A DNA stretch of 18,782 nt from JBFKMV01 sp041629655 (lineage in GTDB: Bacteria; Acidobacteriota; Polarisedimenticolia; Polarisedimenticolales; Polarisedimenticolaceae). The first letter of the stretch is position 1. Each line of letters opens with the position of its first letter. Below are positions 13,793-18,782 of this stretch, in pieces. The notes under the pieces were generated by a model. That model was given only the letters and a program-made list of their open reading frames with translations. It was not told the DNA's origin and did not search any database. Position numbers and translations under genes: made by a program. Location of the stretch: positions 1-18,782 of the forward strand of contig JBFKMV010000091.1 in NCBI GenBank assembly GCA_041629655.1. Reading direction: 5' to 3'.

Positions 13793-15325
13793 ATGACACC
13801 GCAGGAGGCGACGAACCCGTTGCGTTCCGGGTTGCGTCGCGAGCGCGCCGCCGACCCGTGCTCGGTGGTGATCTTCGGCGCCACGGGAGACCTGACCCGC
13901 CGCAAGCTGGTGCCGGCCCTGTACAACCTGGGGCTCGACCGGCTGCTGCCGGGCTCGTTCGCGGTGGTCGGCGTGGCGCGGACCGAGATGTCCGACGAGC
14001 AGCTCGCCACGGACCTGCGTGAGGGCATCGAGCAGCACTCGCGGCGGCCGCTCGACGAGGAGCTGTGGCAGGAGCTGGAGCCGCGGATCTCCTACGTCTC
14101 GACCGCCGGCGACGACGGCTACCGCAAGCTGGCCGAGCACCTCGACCGGCTGGACCAGGAACGCGGCACGGGCGGCAACCGGCTGTTCTACCTGGCCACG
14201 CCGCCCTCGGCCTTCGTGCCGATCGTGCGCGAGCTGGGCCAGGCGGGGCTGCAGCGGCCCGGCAAGGGCGGCTCGTGGTCACGCGTGGTGCTCGAAAAGC
14301 CCATCGGCAGCGACCTCGCGTCGGCCCGTGAGCTGAACGATGCGGTCAACCGCGTGTTCGACGAGCACGCCGTCTATCGCATCGACCACTACCTGGGCAA
14401 GGAGACGGTCCAGAACCTGCTGGTGTTCCGCTTCGGCAACGCGATCTTCGAGCCGCTGTGGAACCAGAAGTACGTCGACCACGTGCAGCTCACCGTGGCG
14501 GAGTCGATCGGCGTCGAGGGTCGCGGCAAGTACTACGAGGAGGCGGGCACCACGCGGGACATGGTCCAGAACCACCTGTTCCAGCTGTTGACGCTGATCG
14601 CGATGGAACCGCCGGCCTCGCTGGCGCCGGACGCGATCCGCGACGAGAAGGTCAAGGTGCTGCAATCGCTGCGGCCGGTGGCCGAGGAGCGGGTCCACGA
14701 GGAGACCGTGCGCGCCCAGTACGCCGCCGGCGTGGTGGACGGCAAGCAGGTCCCGGGCTACCGCGAGGAGGAGCACGTCGCGGCCGACTCGCGCACCGAG
14801 ACCTACGTGGCGCTGCGCGTGTTGATCGACAACTGGCGCTGGGCCGGCGTGCCGTTCTACCTGCGGGCCGCCAAGCGGCTGCCCAAGCGCGTCACCGAGC
14901 TGGCGATGCAGTTCCGCGACGTGCCGCACCGGCTGTTCGAGCGCGGCGGGCGGCCGGAACCGAACACGCTGGCGATCCGGATCCAGCCCGACGAGGGCAT
15001 CGCGCTGAAGTTCGACTCCAAGGTGCCGGGCACGAACCCGCGGCTCCAGCCGGTGACGATGGAGTTCCGCTACGGCACGTCGTTCGGGCAGGCGCCGCCG
15101 GAGGCCTACGAGCGGCTGCTGCTGGACGCGATCCTCGGCGACTCGACGCTGTTCATCCGCCGCGACGAGGTCGCCTCGTCCTGGGAGTACGTCGACCGCC
15201 TGCAGGCGGTGTGGCACGCCGAGGGCAACGACGAGCCGCTGCCCGAGTACACCGCCGGCACCTGGGGCCCTGCCGAGGCCGACCTGCTGCTGGCGCGGGA
15301 CGGACGCGTCTGGAGACGGCCGTGA
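13793..15325 (+). CDS. zwf: Glucose-6-phosphate 1-dehydrogenase
   Basis: 510 residues, full length. It converts glucose-6-phosphate and NAD(P) to 6-phosphogluconolactone. Seen: nucleotide-binding GATGDLTRRK (29-38), EKPIGSDL (168-175), substrate loop RIDHYLGKETVQN (H199, K203), and RDMVQNHLFQLL with the catalytic base H261. YLRAAKRLPKR (sugar phosphate site) follows in the C-terminal domain. The ATG at 13793 uses GGAGTGAG, which overlaps the end of gnd. An open frame upstream (to 13736) overlaps gnd and is not used. The stop shares GTGA with the opcA start. Confidence 0.98.
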   Translation: MTPQEATNPLRSGLRRERAADPCSVVIFGATGDLTRRKLVPALYNLGLDRLLPGSFAVVGVARTEMSDEQLATDLREGIEQHSRRPLDEELWQELEPRISYVSTAGDDGYRKLAEHLDRLDQERGTGGNRLFYLATPPSAFVPIVRELGQAGLQRPGKGGSWSRVVLEKPIGSDLASARELNDAVNRVFDEHAVYRIDHYLGKETVQNLLVFRFGNAIFEPLWNQKYVDHVQLTVAESIGVEGRGKYYEEAGTTRDMVQNHLFQLLTLIAMEPPASLAPDAIRDEKVKVLQSLRPVAEERVHEETVRAQYAAGVVDGKQVPGYREEEHVAADSRTETYVALRVLIDNWRWAGVPFYLRAAKRLPKRVTELAMQFRDVPHRLFERGGRPEPNTLAIRIQPDEGIALKFDSKVPGTNPRLQPVTMEFRYGTSFGQAPPEAYERLLLDAILGDSTLFIRRDEVASSWEYVDRLQAVWHAEGNDEPLPEYTAGTWGPAEADLLLARDGRVWRRP

Positions 15326-16419
15326 CGGACGCCGGCGGCCGGACCCGCGTCCGTGACGCGGGCCACGTGGAGCAGGAGTTGGCCGGGCTGTGGCGCGCGA
15401 TGTCGTCCGCCGACCACGCGGTGATGCGCGCCTGCATGCTGAACCTGGTGATCTACTGCGAGGACGGGGCGGACCTCGCCGCGGTCAGCCGCGACGTGGC
15501 CCGGCTGTCCGAGCAGGTGCCGGGCCGCGCCCTGGTGGTGTGCCCGGAACAGGACACCGACGGGGACGCGCTGGACGTGTTCGTCAGCGCGCACTGCCAC
15601 AAGGCCGCCGGCGGCGACCAGGTGTGCAGCGAGCAGATCAGCTTCCTGCCGCGCGGCGAAGGCCGCGCGCTGGTGCCGGGCACGCTGCGTGGACTGCTGG
15701 CCGGCGACTGTCCCGTGGTCACGTGGTGGCGCCGCCCGCGGCTGGCCGGCGACCCGCTGCTGGAGCCGCTGGCCGAGATGTCGGAGCGGCTGGTCGTGGA
15801 CACGCGGCAGGTCGCCGACCCGGCGTCGTTCCTCGGCACGCTGGCGCGCGTCGCCTCGACCACCGACACCGTCGTCGGCGACGTGACCTGGGTGCGCGGC
15901 GAGGCGTGGCGCGACCTGGTGGCGTCGCTGTTCGATCCCGCGACGACGCGGCCGTGGCTCGAGCGGCTGACCGCGGTCTCGGTCGTGGGCGGCGGGCCCA
16001 CCGCGGACCGCGGCGTGACGGTCGCGGCGGCGTACCTCGCGGGTTGGATCGCCACGCAGCTCGGCTGGCGGCCGGAAGGTGACGACGGCAGCCTGTGGCA
16101 GCGGCCGGACGGCGCCGCGGCCCGCATCACCTGCGACGCCGAGCCCTCCGCCCCGGCGGGCGAGGTCGTGGCGGTGCGGCTCACGGGCGAGCACGAGGGC
16201 GAGCGGGCCTGCTTCGAGGCCCACCGCACGGCCCACCCCTCGGGCCTGGTGCGTCTGGCCGTGGAGCAGCAGGACGCCTGCGCGGTCCCGTACGTCCGCC
16301 GGCTCGCCGTGCTCGACGACCTCGAGCTGTTCTGCGGCTACCTGCAGCGGCGCGAGGGAGACTCGGTGTTCGGTGACGCGCTGGCCGCGGCGGCGCGCAT
16401 CGCGGGCTCGACGCCGTGA
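15322..16419 (+). CDS. opcA: Glucose-6-phosphate dehydrogenase assembly protein OpcA
   Basis: 365 residues from the GTG that overlaps the zwf stop (GTGA). OpcA proteins bind and activate or assemble G6PDH and are known mainly from cyanobacteria, actinobacteria and some other phyla. Recognisable blocks: RACMLNLVIYCED (N-terminal domain), FVSAHCHKAAGGDQVCSEQI, and LRGLLAGDCPVVTWWRRPRL, the central signature of the family. The open frame extends far upstream inside zwf but that part is shadow. Position right after zwf is the typical context and supports the call, and coupling implies matched synthesis with Zwf. Two cysteine clusters (H/C around 93-103) might allow redox sensing, as proposed for cyanobacterial OpcA; this is inference. 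Confidence 0.88.
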   Translation: MTDAGGRTRVRDAGHVEQELAGLWRAMSSADHAVMRACMLNLVIYCEDGADLAAVSRDVARLSEQVPGRALVVCPEQDTDGDALDVFVSAHCHKAAGGDQVCSEQISFLPRGEGRALVPGTLRGLLAGDCPVVTWWRRPRLAGDPLLEPLAEMSERLVVDTRQVADPASFLGTLARVASTTDTVVGDVTWVRGEAWRDLVASLFDPATTRPWLERLTAVSVVGGGPTADRGVTVAAAYLAGWIATQLGWRPEGDDGSLWQRPDGAAARITCDAEPSAPAGEVVAVRLTGEHEGERACFEAHRTAHPSGLVRLAVEQQDACAVPYVRRLAVLDDLELFCGYLQRREGDSVFGDALAAAARIAGSTP

Positions 16420-17165
16420 TCGACGAGACGCTGGTCCCGCTGCTCGACGCCGAGGCCGTGGCCGACGCGGCGGCCGAGATCTTCGTCGCCAGCGCCAACG
16501 CGGCCGCGGAGCGTCACGGCGGCTTCACGGTCTGCCTGGCCGGCGGCTCGACGCCGCGCCGGCTGTACGAGTTGCTGGCGACGCCGGAGTTTGCGGGGCG
16601 CGTGCCGTGGGACAACGTGGACGTGGTGTTCGGCGACGAGCGCTGCGTCCCGACCGACCACGAGGACAGCAACTTCCGCATGGCCAGCGACACGCTGCTG
16701 AACCGCGTGCCGATCCCGCGCAATCAGATCCACCCGATGATGGGCTACTTCTCCAACCCCTCGCGCGCGGCGTACTTCTACGAGGAGGAGCTCAGGAAGC
16801 TCTACCCGGACGCCGCGTGGCCGCGCTTCGACCTGCTGCTGCTGGGACTCGGCGAGGACGGCCACACCGCCTCGCTGTTCCCGGGCACCGACGCGCTGAA
16901 GGAGAGCGAGCGCTGGTGCGTGGCCAACTTCATCCCCGACTTCGGCAACTGGCGCATCACGCTGACGCTGCCCGCGCTGTGCCACGCCGAGCTGATCCTG
17001 TTCCTGGTCACCGGCAAGTCCAAGGCGCGCATCGTCGCCGAGGCCTTCGGCGGCAAGCGCCACGAGGGCGAACCCTACCCGGCGGAGCGCGTGGTCCCGG
17101 TGGAGGGCCGCCGCGAGGTGCTGCTCGATCGCGCGGCGGCGCGCGGGCTGTACGGGTCCGGCTGA
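16416..17165 (+). CDS. pgl: 6-phosphogluconolactonase
   Basis: 249 residues. It hydrolyses 6-phosphogluconolactone to 6-phosphogluconate, linking the Zwf and Gnd steps. Motifs: LAGGSTPRRLYELLA (41-55), VVFGDERCVP (70-79), SNFRMASDTLL (85-95) and LLLGLGEDGHTASLFPG (141-157), all classical DevB-type Pgl. The GTG start overlaps the opcA stop (GTGA), the third tight junction in this operon. The stop is only 9 bp from the stop of the convergent sigma-54 regulator; no terminator hairpin is visible between them. Confidence 0.97.
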   Translation: MIDETLVPLLDAEAVADAAAEIFVASANAAAERHGGFTVCLAGGSTPRRLYELLATPEFAGRVPWDNVDVVFGDERCVPTDHEDSNFRMASDTLLNRVPIPRNQIHPMMGYFSNPSRAAYFYEEELRKLYPDAAWPRFDLLLLGLGEDGHTASLFPGTDALKESERWCVANFIPDFGNWRITLTLPALCHAELILFLVTGKSKARIVAEAFGGKRHEGEPYPAERVVPVEGRREVLLDRAAARGLYGSG

Positions 17166-17174
17166 GCGCGCCCG

Positions 17175-18608
17175 CTACCGGTAGTCGCGGGCGTGGAGCC
17201 CGTGCCGCTTGATCATCTCGGACATCGAGCGCGGGCTGACCCCGGCGCGCTTCGCGCTCTGGCCGACGCGGCCCGAGCAGCAGCGCAGCGTGTCGATCAG
17301 GTACGTCCGCTCGAAGCTCTCGCTGACCTTGCGGCGCGCCTCCAGCAGCGGCTGCCCGCGCCACCACTCGGGCTCCGCCCCGGGCACCAGCGCCGCCGCC
17401 GCCACCGCGGCCTGCTCGAACCCCGGGCTGCGCGACGCGACGGCGACGGGCAGCTCGCCCAGCGTGACCTCGTCGTTCCGGCACAGCAGCGTGGCGCGCT
17501 CGAGCACGTTGGCCAGCTCGCGCACGTTGCCGGGCCAGGAGTACTGGACCAGCGCCCGGAGCGCCTCGGGCTCCAGCCGCGGCGCGTGCCGGCCGAGCCG
17601 CGCGCAGACCGTCTCCAGGCAGCGCCGCGCCAGGTCCGGGAGGTCCTCGCGCCGCTCGCGGATCGGCGGCAGCGCCAGCACGACCACCGCGAGCCGGTAG
17701 TACAGGTCCTCGCGGAACCGCCCGGCGCGCACCTCCGCCTCGAGATCACGGTTGGTGGCGGCGATGATCCGTACGTCCAGCGGCACCGTCTGCTCCCCGC
17801 CGACCCGGCGGATCGAGCGCTCCTCGAGCGCCCGCAGCAGCTTGACCTGGAGCGCCGGCGGCATCTCCGAGACCTCGTCGAAGAACAGCGTTCCCTGGTG
17901 GGCCAGCTCGAACAGACCCCGCCGCGCCCGCACGGCGCCGGTGAACGCCCCCTTCTCGTGCCCGAACAGCTCGCTCTCGGCCAGGCTCTCGGTCAACGCC
18001 CCGGAGTTGACGGCGACGAACGGACCCGCCCTGCGCGGACCCTCGGCGTGGATCGCCCGCGCCAGCCGCTCCTTGCCCACGCCGGTCTCGCCCAGCAACA
18101 GCACGCCGCTGTTGGAGCGCACCACGGCCCGCGACAGCTCCAGCATCGCGTGCATCGCCGGCGCCGCCGACGCGAAGTCGCCCAGCGAGCACGGCTCGAC
18201 GCCCTGCCGCGCGCTGAGCAAGCTCAACCGCTGCTCGCGCCGCCGCACCAGCACGGTCTCGAGCGTCGTCCGCAGCAACTCGTCCGACCAGCGCGGGTCC
18301 AGCACCGCCAAGGCCCCCGCCGCCAGCAGCTCCGCGCGCTCGGCCGCCTCCGGATCCTGGATCGGATGCAGCAGCACGATCTCCGGCCCGTCCGGCAGCT
18401 GCCGGATCGTCGTGATCGCCGCCGCCGCGTCCCCCGGCAGCGCACCCATGCACGCCACCAGCAGGTCGAACGACTCGCGACTCACGCTCTCCCACAACCG
18501 CCGCGCGTCGGCGTCGGTGGTCAACGCGAGCCGGCTGCCATCGAGCAGCTCGCGCAAGCGGCGCCGCGTCGCCCGGGCCTCCACCGCAAGCAGGATGCGC
18601 AGCAGCAT
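17175..18608 (-). CDS. Sigma-54-dependent transcriptional activator with degenerate receiver domain
   Basis: 477 residues. Residues 3-120 have the size and helix/strand pattern of a response-regulator receiver, but the phosphoacceptor region reads FDLLVACMGALPG (C53 or M54 where Asp belongs), the N-terminal acidic pair is missing and the conserved C-terminal Lys is replaced (GALAVLDPRW). The AAA+ domain (about 143-380) is intact: Walker A GETGVGKE (173-180), GAFTGA loop (220-225) that contacts sigma-54, Walker B LFFDEVSEM (241-249), RFREDLYYRL (297-306) and WPGNVREL (358-365). A Fis-type helix-turn-helix ends the protein (440-472). So it probably activates sigma-54 promoters without classical phosphorylation. 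The ATG at 18608 has GAGGTGAG upstream; a GTG at 18644 is less likely. Confidence 0.92.
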   Translation of the reverse strand: MLLRILLAVEARATRRRLRELLDGSRLALTTDADARRLWESVSRESFDLLVACMGALPGDAAAAITTIRQLPDGPEIVLLHPIQDPEAAERAELLAAGALAVLDPRWSDELLRTTLETVLVRRREQRLSLLSARQGVEPCSLGDFASAAPAMHAMLELSRAVVRSNSGVLLLGETGVGKERLARAIHAEGPRRAGPFVAVNSGALTESLAESELFGHEKGAFTGAVRARRGLFELAHQGTLFFDEVSEMPPALQVKLLRALEERSIRRVGGEQTVPLDVRIIAATNRDLEAEVRAGRFREDLYYRLAVVVLALPPIRERREDLPDLARRCLETVCARLGRHAPRLEPEALRALVQYSWPGNVRELANVLERATLLCRNDEVTLGELPVAVASRSPGFEQAAVAAAALVPGAEPEWWRGQPLLEARRKVSESFERTYLIDTLRCCSGRVGQSAKRAGVSPRSMSEMIKRHGLHARDYR

Positions 18609-18782
18609 CGGAAGCTCACCTCGCGATCGGAAGCGTAGGTGCACTCCGACCGGAACGCCAGATCCGGTTGTGGACGAACGGGACTGTTCTGGATGGAGAT
18701 TCGCCCGCCGGCAACCCGTTGAAAGGAGGGCGGTTCAGGAGGTCGGCCGCCGGAGCTCCGATGGCACGCCGGGTGCTTTGCA
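18609..18782. other. Regulatory intergenic region right of the activator
   Basis: About 150 bp without a supported gene before the -24/-12 promoter. It contains short dyads that could be activator sites: GAAC-6-GTTC (18676-18689), CCAGA...TCTGG (18658-18692) and CAAC-2-GTTG (18712-18721). All have arms of only 4-5 bp and are not convincing alone. An ATG at 18761 with weak upstream purines could start a rightward gene, but it coincides with the promoter candidate. Confidence 0.4.
18762..18777 (+). promoter_or_regulatory. Candidate sigma-54 (-24/-12) promoter reading out of the window
   Basis: TGGCACGCCGGGTGCT compared with consensus TGGCACG-N4-TTGCW: all seven -24 bases match, the GG-N10-GC spacing is exact (18763-18764 and 18775-18776), and only one base in the -12 block differs (G for the first T). 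Transcription would begin near 18788, just past the edge. It lies about 150 bp from a divergent sigma-54 activator gene, the usual arrangement of such an activator and its target. Confidence 0.6.

Noticed and set aside
17166..17174. Terminator between pgl and the convergent activator gene
   Set aside because: Only 9 bp separate the stops and no hairpin with a U-run is visible around them.
18761..18782. Start of a rightward coding sequence at ATG 18761
   Set aside because: Only seven codons are visible, the ribosome binding site is weak, and the ATG coincides with a near-consensus sigma-54 promoter whose transcript would begin downstream of it.

Overview
The window is very GC-rich (I estimate about 70 %), gene-dense chromosomal DNA from a bacterium. 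The 4-bp start/stop overlaps, a sigma-54 activator, a DivIVA-domain protein, an imidazolonepropionase and an OpcA-type G6PDH assembly factor suggest a high-GC, probably Gram-negative-type lineage such as Myxococcota or a neighbouring 'delta' or candidate phylum. I cannot fix the taxon from sequence alone. I see no insertion sequence, phage gene, CRISPR array, tRNA or rRNA. It reads as core genome with a few unusual proteins.

Layout. Positions 1-12827 are all leftward genes. From the left edge: a GH63/MGH1-like glucosidase (cut by the edge), hutI and a DivIVA-domain protein form one translationally coupled run with its own promoter. Next come a three-domain persulfide-dioxygenase/rhodanese protein (CstB-like) coupled to an exported coiled-coil protein, then YggS (PLP homeostasis), an RNase HI-family protein and a C4 zinc-ribbon coiled-coil protein. 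A 198-bp gap at 7720-7917 holds the best sigma-70-type promoter in the window and a strong hairpin, so it is a candidate small RNA or regulatory leader. Further right are a fused SpmA-SpmB membrane protein, a hemerythrin/HHE protein, an iodotyrosine-deiodinase-like flavoprotein, a PlsC acyltransferase fused to a degenerate thymidylate-kinase-like domain, and a CdsA-like membrane protein.

A 58-bp divergent intergenic region (12828-12885) separates this block from a rightward oxidative pentose phosphate operon, gnd-zwf-opcA-pgl (12886-17165). This operon is tightly packed and covers glucose-6-phosphate to ribulose-5-phosphate plus the assembly factor. It converges, with only 9 bp between stops, on a leftward sigma-54 activator (17175-18608) that has a degenerate receiver domain. 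Right of that gene, at the window edge, lies a near-consensus -24/-12 promoter pointing out of the window, suggesting that the activator controls a divergent target operon just outside.

Most interesting items: the PlsC/pseudokinase fusion, the candidate RNA locus, the pseudo-receiver activator with its adjacent sigma-54 promoter, and the bacterial IYD homologue that keeps the full substrate-binding triad. I found no clear multi-gene system that I would call undescribed.
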